This document shows positions 7,850 through 17,613 of a DNA stretch of 64,000 bases, piece by piece (within the stretch, counting starts at the first letter, position 1; every line of letters starts with the position of its first letter). Under the pieces are notes generated by a model that was given only the letters and a program-made list of their open reading frames with translations, made no database searches and was not told the DNA's origin. Made by a program: the position numbers and the translations under genes. This stretch comes from Saccharicrinis sp963666825 (lineage in GTDB: Bacteria; Bacteroidota; Bacteroidia; Bacteroidales; Marinilabiliaceae), in assembly GCA_963666825.2 (NCBI GenBank), contig OY763044.2, positions 3,658,001-3,722,000 of the forward strand. The letters are read 5' to 3'.

Positions 7850-9793
7850 CTACAAATTAAATGGAAGAGTGAACATAAAGATACTTCCTGAATCACCAGT
7901 AGAATCAACCCAAATATCGCCACCCATCTTATTAATATAAGCTTTGCAAATTGCCAAACCCAAACCAGCTCCACCATAACTTTTATTAGGATCTTTCAAC
8001 TGCGCAAACCTTTCAAATATACTTTCACGTTTATCTTCCGGAATTCCTATTCCTGAATCTTCAACTGAAATAGTAATTATATCATTTTGGAGTTTATAGG
8101 AGATACATATAGATCCTTGTTCTGTAAATTTTAATGCATTACTTATTAGATTATCTAAAACCTGTCTCAATTTGGTTTCATCACAACTAAAAAATGCATC
8201 AGTATTGTTGAGTTGTTTTGAAACTTTAAGTTCCAGCCCCTTATTAACTATATCAGGTTTATAAAAAGCAGCAACATTACTAATCAGGTCGTTTATATTT
8301 ACTTTATTATTTACGATTTCAAACTCTCCAATTTCGATTTTAGAAATATCTATAATATCATTTACAATTCTTAATAATTGCTGTCCACTAGATCTTATAA
8401 TATCACAATAATAGGATAGTTCATCATTATCAACTGCAGAGCTTTTAAGCAAATCAGAAAACCCAACAATCCCATTCATAGGTGTACGAATTTCATGGGA
8501 CATATTACAAAGAAAGGCCGTTTTTAATTGATCACTTTCCTCTGCCTTTAGTTTAGCTTTGCTTAATTCATCCTCAGTTTGCTTCAATTTTGTAATATCA
8601 TGAGCTACAGAATATGAAATTCCTTTCTCATATATAGGCTGCACCATCCATGAAAACCAAACAGAACTGCCATCTTTGCAAACATATCTGTTTTCAAATT
8701 CAAGTAAATCCGGTTGTTCCTTTATTTTTTCACTAATATAATTTACGCTTCGTTGCAAATCTTCAGGATGGATCATTTCAAACATGGAATGACCTTCCAC
8801 TTCTTCAGATGAATATCCCAATATTCTATGAAAAGCAGGATTCGTTTTAATGAATACGCCATTAATATCAGCAATGCATATAGGATTTGCAACTAATTTA
8901 AATATACGTTCATACTCCAATAAATCCTGGTTCTTATTTAGCACCTTCTGTTTAGTCTCTATTAGTTCGGTTATATTATTAGCAACAATATGAATTCCCA
9001 GCAGTTTTTTATCTTCATGAAACACAGGATAATAGTCTGAATTAAACCATAAATTTCCATTTGAAGTTTCTATTTTATCAATAAAATTAATAGTAACTCT
9101 CTTACTTAAAACCTCTTCTAAATGAGGTAAAATCATTTCATAATAACCTTTATATAAACTTCCATTTTTAGTATTAACATCATCACTATTTTTAAGGAAA
9201 AGTGATTCAAAATTCTTATTATATAAAGATAAATCAAGGTTTATATCGAAATAACTATTTATCGCACCTGAATTTTCATAGAGTGCCTTACAAACAGAAG
9301 TATCAACATTTTGTAGTGATCTATTTTCAATTAGAGTATGATTAATATTTTTTGAGAGATCTTTCTCGATAAGTTCTTTTGTTTGAAATACAAGCTTTAC
9401 TGTTTTATCAGAAAAAGCATTATTATGCTTATCAAACAAACAAATATGTCCGAGAAGTTCCTTAGAGGAGTAATATATTGGGACAACTATTAATGAACAA
9501 AACTTTATATCTCCACATTTTTGTTCATCATCATAAAATTTTAATATGAATGAATCCTCTGATAGGGAATTAACACCTTCAACTATATTATCAAGAGTAA
9601 AACTCTGATCTAAATTGACATCAATGTCTTTATCTACACAATGGTATTGAATAATTTTTGATTTACTACCATATAACTTACTAATAACACCTATACTTGA
9701 TTGATAAAAATCGCCAATCAAACTCAGATAGGATTTCCATTTAGTTAAATATATTTCTTCTATATCTGATATACTTCTTAGCTCCATACCCAC
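7850..9793 (-). CDS. GAF/PAS sensor histidine kinase
   Basis: 647 residues, soluble, with no membrane segment. An N-terminal GAF-like region (about 15-155) is followed by two PAS domains (about 170-285 and 290-410; the second includes FIKTNPAFHRILGYSSEEVE). The HisKA helix reads NMSHEIRTPMNGIVGFSDLL with phospho-acceptor His433. The HATPase domain has its N box (LDNLISNALKFTE), DSGIGIPED and GGAGLGLAI. It ends right after the ATPase domain, so there is no receiver and no response regulator next to it. It lies upstream of the chemoreceptor pair on the same strand. The cytoplasmic location suggests it senses an internal signal. Confidence 0.92.
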   Translation of the reverse strand: MGMELRSISDIEEIYLTKWKSYLSLIGDFYQSSIGVISKLYGSKSKIIQYHCVDKDIDVNLDQSFTLDNIVEGVNSLSEDSFILKFYDDEQKCGDIKFCSLIVVPIYYSSKELLGHICLFDKHNNAFSDKTVKLVFQTKELIEKDLSKNINHTLIENRSLQNVDTSVCKALYENSGAINSYFDINLDLSLYNKNFESLFLKNSDDVNTKNGSLYKGYYEMILPHLEEVLSKRVTINFIDKIETSNGNLWFNSDYYPVFHEDKKLLGIHIVANNITELIETKQKVLNKNQDLLEYERIFKLVANPICIADINGVFIKTNPAFHRILGYSSEEVEGHSMFEMIHPEDLQRSVNYISEKIKEQPDLLEFENRYVCKDGSSVWFSWMVQPIYEKGISYSVAHDITKLKQTEDELSKAKLKAEESDQLKTAFLCNMSHEIRTPMNGIVGFSDLLKSSAVDNDELSYYCDIIRSSGQQLLRIVNDIIDISKIEIGEFEIVNNKVNINDLISNVAAFYKPDIVNKGLELKVSKQLNNTDAFFSCDETKLRQVLDNLISNALKFTEQGSICISYKLQNDIITISVEDSGIGIPEDKRESIFERFAQLKDPNKSYGGAGLGLAICKAYINKMGGDIWVDSTGDSGSIFMFTLPFNL

Positions 9794-9921
9794 ACTATAT
9801 ACAAAAGGTAACTAAATAATTATAAGTAGATAAGACAGCCAATACTACACTAATTAAAATGCCCTTCACACTTCCTTTTAACTAATATCTACATATAAAA
9901 CATGTTAGATAAAAGATAAAA

Positions 9922-9952
9922 TAAAAAAACCGATGACACAAGCCATCGGTTT
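9922..9952 (-). terminator. Rho-independent terminator of the V-ATPase operon
   Basis: On the minus strand AAACCGATG and CATCGGTTT enclose an 8-base loop and run into a T tract. It lies about 28 bases past the stop of the K subunit gene, the last gene of the operon. Confidence 0.85.
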
Positions 9953-9979
9953 AAATATTTAGTATTTAGTATTTTAAAA

Positions 9980-10429
9980 TTATGCTACTGACTGACCAAT
10001 TAAAATAGCAGCAACTAATGCTAAAATTGCATAAAGCTCAGGAAATACTGCAAGAATTAATGATTTACCAAATACATCATAACCAGCACCAATACCAGCA
10101 ATACCATTAGCACAAACCTGTCCTTGACGGATTGCAGATAGTAAACCTACAATACCCAATGCTAAACCTGCACCAAATACAGCACCAGCCTGTAACCATG
10201 TCATATCAGCTTGTAATAATCCGGCTAACATAAAGTAACCAATAAATCCATAAAGACCTTGAGAACCAGGTAACGCACTTAATGTAAGATAACTACCAAA
10301 AGCTGATTCATTTTTTTTCATAGCTCCAATGGCAGCATTACCACCCATTGAACAACCATAAGCACTACCAATACCTGTTAGTGCAACCATTAATCCTATT
10401 CCGATATAAGCAAATACAATAGCTTCCAT
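9980..10429 (-). CDS. ntpK: V-type ATPase subunit K (proteolipid)
   Basis: The membrane rotor proteolipid, 149 residues with four helices, i.e. two fused hairpins as in NtpK. Only the second hairpin carries the ion-binding acid, Glu131 in AVFPELYAIL. Residues that bind Na+ in Enterococcus hirae NtpK have counterparts here: Leu53, Ser56 (Thr in E. hirae) and Gln57 in LPGSQGLYGF, Gln102 in AIRQGQV, and Glu131, with Tyr60 nearby. Sodium coupling is therefore likely (inference). It is the last gene of the V-ATPase operon, 29 bases after subunit I, and a strong terminator follows. Confidence 0.93.
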   Translation of the reverse strand: MEAIVFAYIGIGLMVALTGIGSAYGCSMGGNAAIGAMKKNESAFGSYLTLSALPGSQGLYGFIGYFMLAGLLQADMTWLQAGAVFGAGLALGIVGLLSAIRQGQVCANGIAGIGAGYDVFGKSLILAVFPELYAILALVAAILIGQSVA

Positions 10430-10458
10430 AATTATTTAAATTTAAATCTGTTTAATTT

Positions 10459-12297
10459 TTAGTTAATTTGTTTTTTAAAAGGATTATAAGCCTTACCTCC
10501 CCCTTCGAAACCTGCGTTTTTATAAAACTCTACAAAGGTTAAACGTAATGGGTGAACCATAGAACCTAATCCTGACATAAAAATATTAATGGCATGTCCT
10601 ACTACAAGAATAATCAACATTAGAACAAAACCAACAATCTGCATCCCGATTCCAGCCTCAGGATTTACTAATTTCAGAGCAAGATCATTAAATACCAATC
10701 CAAGAATAGCACTAGCTAAACCTAAAGCGAACAATCTTACATACGATAATAAGTCACCGACTCCACCTACTACAGTGTTATAAGTATCCCATAATCCTGA
10801 TCCAAAATTTAATAGCAGACTTTTTCCAGGTGTATTCATAAAGAAGATTCCTATCAAGCAAATCCCTGCTATAATTAAATAAGGAATATTCATAAACTCA
10901 ACACCTAATTTGCCTGCCACCAGGTAATTTACTGCTGAAGCAATAATCAGAAATGCCCATCCTAATGTTGACACCGCATGAATTACTCCGGCTTGTTTAA
11001 TCTCCTTTGCTGCTCTTAAGAACATACCAAATAACATCTGGATTAATCCAAGAATCAGCGATGATTTAAACATGATATCCTGCACTGTTACACCAGATGC
11101 CTCCATTGATTTAGCCAAATCTCTATAAACAGGTAAATTTGTTTTATAAAGCTCTATACCAAAGAATGTTCCTCCAAGTAATCCAAAGAACACGGTGGAT
11201 GCTCCTAACAGTTGAATTAACGACAGAATTGAACTGGATTCTTTTTGCTTTGCTTTAACTATGGTTGCAACTAAAACGAATAGTATACCATAACCAGCAT
11301 CACTAAAACAAAATCCAAAGAACAATAAATAGAACGGAGCCAAATAAGGCGTCAAGTCTAACTCATTATATGAAGGTAAAGCATATAAGTTGCTAATAGT
11401 TTCGAATAACTTACTGAACTTATTGTTTTTTAATTGCACAGGAGGTTTATCACTGTTATTCGCTTCACTTTTCAAATAATATACTGAGCTCTTTTCTAAA
11501 TAAGAATCTAATTCAGGTAACCTATCTTTAGGAACCCAGCCTTCCAATAATTTCACCTGACCTTCAAGTTCATTACTGGTATGATGAACAGCTTCTTTTG
11601 AAGCTAATACATCTCTTAATTCAAGACTGTATTGTTCAAGAATAGCAATGCCTTTATTAGCTATTGCGTTTAACTTATTTTGCTCTTGTTTTAACGATTC
11701 TGATAAAACATTCAGCTGATCTTTCGTTTCAGAAACAGATTGCTTAGGTAATCTTACCTCTTCTGCGTCTATTTCCGGAAAACTTTCACCAGCTTCTCGT
11801 ACTATAACAAAATAAGTATATCCTTTTTCTTCAGATATTACACTTAAGTTAAAAGTAGATTCCCATTCCGGATCAAACTTTTTAGAAGCCACATAAAAAA
11901 AGTACATTTGGATATTTGCTTCTTTTTCAAGCTGATCAATTTTATCCCATGAAAAATTACCCCATGGCAATAATTGATTTAGTTCTTTATCCAAAAGATG
12001 TAATTGCTGATTAAAGTGTTCTATATTACTTTGTGTTTCAGCAACAGTACTTAGTACTTCGGCTCCTGTTTGTGGTATCTGAATATCACTATATGTATTC
12101 TCATCAGTATGCGTTTTCAAAGTTTTAATTACTTTTTCAACTTCATTTACCTGACGATACGAATCCAGAATCTCCAGAGATGGTTCCTCTTGTTTTGCTA
12201 TAATGTGAAGTACCCCCAATCTTTTCAGATCCTCTAAAAAAGAATCGTAATCAGAATGGTGAACCAGAAAAGAATATTTAAACATAGGTACAATCAT
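10459..12297 (-). CDS. ntpI: V-type ATPase subunit I (a-type stator)
   Basis: The membrane stator that forms the ion half-channels. 612 residues: a cytoplasmic coiled-coil arm (about 1-310) followed by a polytopic domain. The conserved LLSYVRLFALGLASA segment near residue 530 carries the arginine that faces the rotor acid. The ATG overlaps the stop of subunit D by four bases (ATGA), indicating coupling. A second ATG four codons later (MFKYSF) is possible. It is shorter than the archaeal and Enterococcus homologues, as is usual for Bacteroidota. Confidence 0.92.
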   Translation of the reverse strand: MIVPMFKYSFLVHHSDYDSFLEDLKRLGVLHIIAKQEEPSLEILDSYRQVNEVEKVIKTLKTHTDENTYSDIQIPQTGAEVLSTVAETQSNIEHFNQQLHLLDKELNQLLPWGNFSWDKIDQLEKEANIQMYFFYVASKKFDPEWESTFNLSVISEEKGYTYFVIVREAGESFPEIDAEEVRLPKQSVSETKDQLNVLSESLKQEQNKLNAIANKGIAILEQYSLELRDVLASKEAVHHTSNELEGQVKLLEGWVPKDRLPELDSYLEKSSVYYLKSEANNSDKPPVQLKNNKFSKLFETISNLYALPSYNELDLTPYLAPFYLLFFGFCFSDAGYGILFVLVATIVKAKQKESSSILSLIQLLGASTVFFGLLGGTFFGIELYKTNLPVYRDLAKSMEASGVTVQDIMFKSSLILGLIQMLFGMFLRAAKEIKQAGVIHAVSTLGWAFLIIASAVNYLVAGKLGVEFMNIPYLIIAGICLIGIFFMNTPGKSLLLNFGSGLWDTYNTVVGGVGDLLSYVRLFALGLASAILGLVFNDLALKLVNPEAGIGMQIVGFVLMLIILVVGHAINIFMSGLGSMVHPLRLTFVEFYKNAGFEGGGKAYNPFKKQIN

Positions 12298-12899
12298 GAT
12301 TCCACCTCCTTTTCTTGTTGTTGACGGTTTTTCACAATTTTTTGTGCCGATTTAGAAAGATTCTCCTCATCCTCTAGGAATCGTTTAATTTTTCTAATGG
12401 CATCCTTATACCCCGGTATTTGAACTTTTTCGTATAAATTCACTTTCTGTGTTGTCTTTTTTCGGGCAACATCCAAAAGCTCCATTTTTCTTACAAAAAC
12501 TTCTTTCTCGATGGCTACTTTAGCTAAATCTTCAATGATTTTAACTCCATCAAAAAACCATACCGGTTTACTGAAAAGCGCAAACGGCTCTTTTTTAAAT
12601 ACAACATCTTTTAAAACCGGGGTTTGAACACCTGCAATCTTTTTACTTTCAAGGATTACATCCTCTATAGAAATGATTTGCATATCAAACTCTCCCCAAA
12701 GTCGAGACATTTTATCTAAATTAGCCATTTGGGTTTCAAATTCATGATCGAGCTCATCAGCCCGTCTTTTAGCTTTCTTAACTTCAATACGCAGCGCCGC
12801 CTCCTTATTCTGAAGCGTAGGCAGTGCCCGCTCCCGAATTTTCAGTTGCTTATCCAGCTGCTGCTGAGAAGTTTTATTATATTGAAACTTTACGGCCAT
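12294..12899 (-). CDS. ntpD: V-type ATPase subunit D (central stalk)
   Basis: The central rotor shaft, 201 residues and almost entirely helical. A long N-terminal helix (QLDKQLKIRERALPTLQNKE) and a C-terminal helix (IPGYKDAIRKIKRFLEDEEN) form the antiparallel coiled coil typical of subunit D. It follows subunit B after a 125-base gap that holds short TAGATTTT repeats and one GATCAACC motif, and it overlaps subunit I by 4 bases. No separate subunit F gene is seen next to it. Confidence 0.9.
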   Translation of the reverse strand: MAVKFQYNKTSQQQLDKQLKIRERALPTLQNKEAALRIEVKKAKRRADELDHEFETQMANLDKMSRLWGEFDMQIISIEDVILESKKIAGVQTPVLKDVVFKKEPFALFSKPVWFFDGVKIIEDLAKVAIEKEVFVRKMELLDVARKKTTQKVNLYEKVQIPGYKDAIRKIKRFLEDEENLSKSAQKIVKNRQQQEKEVES

Positions 12900-13024
12900 A
12901 AAAATTAGATTTTAGATTTTAGATAAGAGATTTTTGAAATAAAGATCAACCTATCCAACTCATCTATTTTTAATCTACATTTTACTAAACATTTTCTATT
13001 ATCTTTTATGTAATAGTCTATAGT

Positions 13025-14347
13025 TTAGTTCCCTTTCCAATATTTTTGAACAAACTCTTCACGTACCACGACCTCTTCACGAGCAAAGTTGTCGCTAAAT
13101 AGTTTCCAGGTTGTATCCAACATTTTTTCTGTATCGATATTAATATCCACAGCTAAAATATGTTCTGAATACTCTTTAGCAAACTTCAATGTACGTTCAT
13201 CGTAATCTGTTAAATCAAAACCATTATCCTGTTTGGTTTTTGCATTGGCAGCATCAGCATACAAACGAATCGCAGCATTCATCACCTGTGGGTGATCTTC
13301 GCGGGTTTGTTTACCAATTACCAACTGCTTCAAACGAGATAAGCTTCGGAAAGGATCCACAATTACTTTACCTACATCAGAATCCATACGTAAGAATAAC
13401 TGTCCCTCTGTAATATAACCTGTATTATCAGGAATAGCGTGAGTAATATCACCACCATTTAGAGTAGTTACAGCTATAATTGTAATAGATCCACCATGTG
13501 GGAATTGTACCGCCTTTTCATATAGTCTGGCCAAATCAGAATATAATGAACCCGGCATACTATCCTTTGATGGAATCTGATCCATACGGTTGGATACGAT
13601 AGATAAAGCATCAGCATACAATGTCATATCAGTTAATAACACCAATACCTTTTGTTGCTTTTCTTCGGCAAAATATTCTGCTGCAGTTAAGGCCATATCC
13701 GGAATCAACAAACGCTCTACCGGTGGATCATCTGTTGTATTTACAAAACTTACAATACGATCCAGTGCCCCTGCATTATCAAATACATTTTTAAAGTACA
13801 GGTAATCATCATTGGATAATCCCATACCTCCTAAAATAATTTTATCTGCTTTGGCTCTTAATGCCACATCAGCCATAACCTGGTTGTAAGGCTGATCAGG
13901 ATCGGCAAAGAAAGGAATTTTTTGACCTGTTACTAATGTATTGTTCAAGTCGATTCCTGCAATACCAGTTGCAATTAATTGCGATGGCTGCTTTCTTCGA
14001 ACCGGATTTACAGAAGGACCTCCTGTATCCACAATACGTCCATCAACTTTAGGACCACCATCAATAGGATCACCAAAAGCGTTGAAAAAACGACCAGCCA
14101 ATTGATCACTTACTTTTAATTGAGGAGGACGACCTAAAAATACTACTTCGGCATTTGTTGGAATACCTTCAGTACCGGCAAAGATCTGAAGAATAACCTC
14201 ATCTCCCATAATTTTTACTACCTGCCCCATACGGCCATGTACCAATGCCATTTCATCATAGCCAACATCTGTCGCCTTTAATGTTACGGTAGCCTTTGTC
14301 AGGTTAGTAATTTTAGTATATACTTTTTGAAATGCTTGTGTTTCCAT
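13025..14347 (-). CDS. ntpB: V-type ATPase subunit B
   Basis: The regulatory, non-catalytic subunit of the A3B3 head, 440 residues. It has the beta-barrel N-domain (to about 75), the nucleotide-fold core and a C-terminal helical domain. The Walker A region of catalytic subunits is absent, as expected, and conserved stretches include DPIDGGPKVDGR and GSLYSDLARLYEKA. It lies 38 bases downstream of subunit A. Confidence 0.94.
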   Translation of the reverse strand: METQAFQKVYTKITNLTKATVTLKATDVGYDEMALVHGRMGQVVKIMGDEVILQIFAGTEGIPTNAEVVFLGRPPQLKVSDQLAGRFFNAFGDPIDGGPKVDGRIVDTGGPSVNPVRRKQPSQLIATGIAGIDLNNTLVTGQKIPFFADPDQPYNQVMADVALRAKADKIILGGMGLSNDDYLYFKNVFDNAGALDRIVSFVNTTDDPPVERLLIPDMALTAAEYFAEEKQQKVLVLLTDMTLYADALSIVSNRMDQIPSKDSMPGSLYSDLARLYEKAVQFPHGGSITIIAVTTLNGGDITHAIPDNTGYITEGQLFLRMDSDVGKVIVDPFRSLSRLKQLVIGKQTREDHPQVMNAAIRLYADAANAKTKQDNGFDLTDYDERTLKFAKEYSEHILAVDINIDTEKMLDTTWKLFSDNFAREEVVVREEFVQKYWKGN

Positions 14348-14385
14348 GCATCTATAATTTTCAAAATTAATTAAAAGTGAATGAA

Positions 14386-16152
14386 TCAGTTTAAGCGCTC
14401 ATTCATAATCTCATCCAACTCTTTTTCGTGAGTTTTGAACTTTTCAGACTCCCACTCACTATAGTTTATCTGTTTAAGCTGATTGATTATACGCTTAAAG
14501 AATCCATTTACATCTTCAAATGAATCAAATTTGAATTTCTTATCAGTGATATCCAACACCTTCTCTAACATATATTTTTGACGGTGCATCGGACAGTTTG
14601 CATCGATTTTATCAAAAGAATCTTGTTGAAGAATTACAGCATCAATTAATTCTGAATTCCAGAATTTCTCATGAAATTCCAAAGGTACACCATCATCTCC
14701 AAGAATATTGATTTGTTCCTGAGCTTCTTTTCCTCTTAACAATAATGTTTTAGTTTTAAGAACATTCTCTAACCAGTTTTCGCCAATATTCTCCTTCAGA
14801 TATTCTTGTACTTCTGGATACTCAAGATATTTTGAATAACTATCAATTGGATCAATAGCAGGATAACGCTTACTATCTGCACGTCCCTGATTTAATCCGT
14901 AGAAACATCTTGCTGCCTTACGTGTTGATTCTGTTACCGGCTCTTTTAAGTTACCCCCTGCAGGAGATACTGTACCAATAAATGTAATAGACCCAGTTTT
15001 ACCATTATTTAAATATACGTAACCTGCACGAGCATAAAAACTTGTGATAATAGCTGTTAAGTCCATTGGGAAAGCATCCGGACCAGGAAGTTCTTCCAAA
15101 CGGTTACTCATCTCTCTAAGCGCCTGTGCCCAACGAGAAGTTGAATCGGCCATCAACACAACTTTTAATCCCATTGAACGATAATACTCACCCAATGTCA
15201 TTGCTGTGTATACTGAAGCTTCACGAGCAGCTACCGGCATGTTTGATGTATTTGCAATAATAGTTGTACGCTCAATCAAACTACGACCTGTTTTTGGATC
15301 TTCCAATTCAGGGAACTCAGTAAAGATTTCCACAACCTCGTTAGCACGTTCACCACAAGCTGCAATAATTACAATATCAGCATCGGCAAATTTTGAAATG
15401 GCATGCTGCAATACTGTTTTACCTGTTCCGAAAGGACCTGGGATAAATCCTGTACCACCTTCAGTAATAGGATTTAATGTATCTAATGTTCTGGTTCCTG
15501 TTTGCAACAGTTTAAACGGACGAGGTTTTTCCTTATAAGCTCGTACTGCCATTTTAACCGGCCACTTCTGAACCATTGTTAATTCTATATCGTTACCTTC
15601 ACTATCTGTTACCGTAGCAACTACATCATCAACAGTATATTGACCTGCTGCAACAACACTTTTAACAGTATATGAACCTTGAAATTTAAAAGGAACCATA
15701 ATACGGTGAGGTACACTATTTTCTGGAACTTCTCCTAACCAGCTACCAGCAACAACCTGATCGCCCACTTTTACAATAGGAGTCCAGTCCCATTTTTTCT
15801 CTCTGTCTAATGGATCGGTATAGTCTCCTCTTTTTAGGAAAACACCATCCATTTTATCTAAGTCATTTTGCAGACCATCATAATTTCTGGATAAAATACC
15901 CGGACCTAAATTCACTTCTAAAAGGTGTCCTTCAAACTCCACCGGAGTTCCAACCTTTAATCCACGGGTACTTTCAAAGACCTGTACATAAACGTTTTTA
16001 CCCAAAATCTTTATCACCTCTGCCATCAGTTTATTTTCAGGGTGCGATATAAAGCATATTTCGTTTTGGGCCACAGGACCATCAACCTCAACAATAACAA
16101 GGTTGGCTATAATACCGGCTACTTTTCCGGTAGTTTTATTTTTTCTTTCCAT
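14386..16152 (-). CDS. ntpA: V-type ATPase catalytic subunit A
   Basis: The ATP-hydrolysing or ATP-forming subunit, 588 residues. The P-loop GPFGTGKT is at residues 239-246, with the V-type bulge domain between about 115 and 190. Other markers are AACGERANEVVEIFTEFPEL and LMADSTSRWAQALREMSNRL. The third P-loop variable position is Thr, where many homologues have Cys, Ser or Ala. The first 17 bases overlap the end of the DUF2764 gene, so translation is probably coupled. Confidence 0.95.
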   Translation of the reverse strand: MERKNKTTGKVAGIIANLVIVEVDGPVAQNEICFISHPENKLMAEVIKILGKNVYVQVFESTRGLKVGTPVEFEGHLLEVNLGPGILSRNYDGLQNDLDKMDGVFLKRGDYTDPLDREKKWDWTPIVKVGDQVVAGSWLGEVPENSVPHRIMVPFKFQGSYTVKSVVAAGQYTVDDVVATVTDSEGNDIELTMVQKWPVKMAVRAYKEKPRPFKLLQTGTRTLDTLNPITEGGTGFIPGPFGTGKTVLQHAISKFADADIVIIAACGERANEVVEIFTEFPELEDPKTGRSLIERTTIIANTSNMPVAAREASVYTAMTLGEYYRSMGLKVVLMADSTSRWAQALREMSNRLEELPGPDAFPMDLTAIITSFYARAGYVYLNNGKTGSITFIGTVSPAGGNLKEPVTESTRKAARCFYGLNQGRADSKRYPAIDPIDSYSKYLEYPEVQEYLKENIGENWLENVLKTKTLLLRGKEAQEQINILGDDGVPLEFHEKFWNSELIDAVILQQDSFDKIDANCPMHRQKYMLEKVLDITDKKFKFDSFEDVNGFFKRIINQLKQINYSEWESEKFKTHEKELDEIMNERLN

Positions 16153-16999
16153 GGCTTAATTTATATTCTTCAGGAAATTCGTAACTAGATTCCAACTCAC
16201 TAAGTAATTTACGGAACATCTTTTGCCCTTCTTCTTCATCCAGAGCAATCCATCTTTCAACCATAAATTGTTTAAAGATAAATGCTAACACTTTTTCAAT
16301 GGTGAAATAATTAAAGAAGGTTGCATTGTCAAGATATTCCCACTTCAGTTGATCTATTTTTAGTTCTCGCTCTAATAAACTTTCATCCTCGTATGTTTGT
16401 ACCAATGTATCAATTTGATCAAACTCACTTGTCAATCCAAAATCCCTTGATCTACTTTTAACCAGTGCTTCGGTAATATCAGTATTACCAATTAATTCTG
16501 ATTCATAAGCAATACCATATTTTTTGCCAGTTAAAGCAGTAAACACATTTTTTACGTTTACTTCATAATCAACAAAGTCATTCAAAAACTTATTAGAGAA
16601 AGATTTCAGATAATCTATATACTTCTTAAAAAGTAATATTTCAGCTTGTGTTGAATCAATTTTCTCTTCAGAAAATAATACTTCTTTTGCAAATTGAACA
16701 AGGTATCGGGGATAAATGGAATCATTAAGATCCTCAACATTTTTTTTGTCCAACAAATGTTCTAAATCTACAGATGTAAATAAACCTCTCGGGTCGAACT
16801 CTTTATGTTGGTTGTACATTAAACTGATCAGGTTATAATGATCAAAGGGTAAGTAGAGCGCATTAGCCATTTCCAGGTCTTGAGTACTCAATTCTTCTAA
16901 CAAAGACTCACGAAGTATAATTGAGTTAAACAAAACTTTTTTATCACCTAAAACAATATCAGGTAATCCGGCAATTAAACAGTAATACTTTTTACCCAT
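16136..16999 (-). CDS. DUF2764 protein, V-ATPase-associated
   Basis: 287 residues, mostly helical and acidic, beginning MGKKYYCLIAGLPDIVLGD. In Bacteroidota and related phyla this family sits between subunits E and A. By position and helical content it is thought to replace subunit C, the cap linking the central stalk to the membrane rotor. That role is inference from context. The start is 2 bases after subunit E, and the end overlaps subunit A by 17 bases. Confidence 0.85.
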   Translation of the reverse strand: MGKKYYCLIAGLPDIVLGDKKVLFNSIILRESLLEELSTQDLEMANALYLPFDHYNLISLMYNQHKEFDPRGLFTSVDLEHLLDKKNVEDLNDSIYPRYLVQFAKEVLFSEEKIDSTQAEILLFKKYIDYLKSFSNKFLNDFVDYEVNVKNVFTALTGKKYGIAYESELIGNTDITEALVKSRSRDFGLTSEFDQIDTLVQTYEDESLLERELKIDQLKWEYLDNATFFNYFTIEKVLAFIFKQFMVERWIALDEEEGQKMFRKLLSELESSYEFPEEYKLSHGKKK

Positions 17000-17001
17000 T
17001 T

Positions 17002-17613
17002 TTACTCCTCTTCAAATAACAATTGGTTAGTCTTAGGACGTAAAAAAGATTTAAAAAAGTTTTGGAAATCGCCTTCCTCAAAACTAATAATATAACTACC
17101 ATCACCAGGCCCAACTTTGAATCCTGCCTTTACAGACTGATCTGCTTCAAAGGTTAAACCTTTATTCATTTCGGTTGCCAGACTATTTTTTAAATTCTTC
17201 TCCATTTCAGCTTTATCAGATTCGGATAAAACTACATTAATATCGAAGTTGCCTGTTTTTAACCAACCTTCTACAACTTTTAAAATTAGAGACTGCACAT
17301 AATCTTTATCTGCAAAAACCTCTTTTAATGAAGGTTCTGCAACCTGAACAGCTATGCTATTCCCAATTTTCTGTTGTAAAGAAGAAATTGCTTGTTGAGA
17401 TGCCAACTTTATTTCAGAGTCAACATTACGTTGTTTCTCTGCGGCCTTCTCATTTGCTTCTTCAATAATACCAGATGCCTTACTTTGGGCTTCAGAAAGA
17501 ATTTCTTCAGCTTCCTTTCTGGCTTTTTCCAAGATAGCTTCTGCTTCGTGGTTCGCTTTTTGAACCCCGTCTGCATAAAGCTTATCTGTTAGCTCTTGAA
17601 GTTTTGATTGCAT
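17002..17613 (-). CDS. ntpE: V-type ATPase subunit E (peripheral stalk)
   Basis: A peripheral stalk subunit of 203 residues. The first 90 residues form a long charged helix rich in Ala, Glu and Lys (EAILEKARKEAEEILSEAQS), followed by an alpha/beta C-terminal domain. The frame extends 20 codons further to an ATG at 17673. I prefer MQSKLQELTDKLYADG at 17613 because the extension is a basic, Trp-rich stretch unlike the family. It is the first gene of the operon. No partner subunit G/H or F is recognised in the window. Confidence 0.88.
   Translation of the reverse strand: MQSKLQELTDKLYADGVQKANHEAEAILEKARKEAEEILSEAQSKASGIIEEANEKAAEKQRNVDSEIKLASQQAISSLQQKIGNSIAVQVAEPSLKEVFADKDYVQSLILKVVEGWLKTGNFDINVVLSESDKAEMEKNLKNSLATEMNKGLTFEADQSVKAGFKVGPGDGSYIISFEEGDFQNFFKSFLRPKTNQLLFEEE

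Noticed and set aside
15206..15538. 110-codon plus-strand frame inside the V-ATPase A gene
   Set aside because: It lies fully antisense to a conserved catalytic gene and has no recognisable domain; the same holds for the other antisense frames over conserved genes.
9980..17613. F-type ATP synthase operon
   Set aside because: The catalytic subunit has the V-type bulge domain, the rotor proteolipid is a four-helix double hairpin, and subunit I is present.
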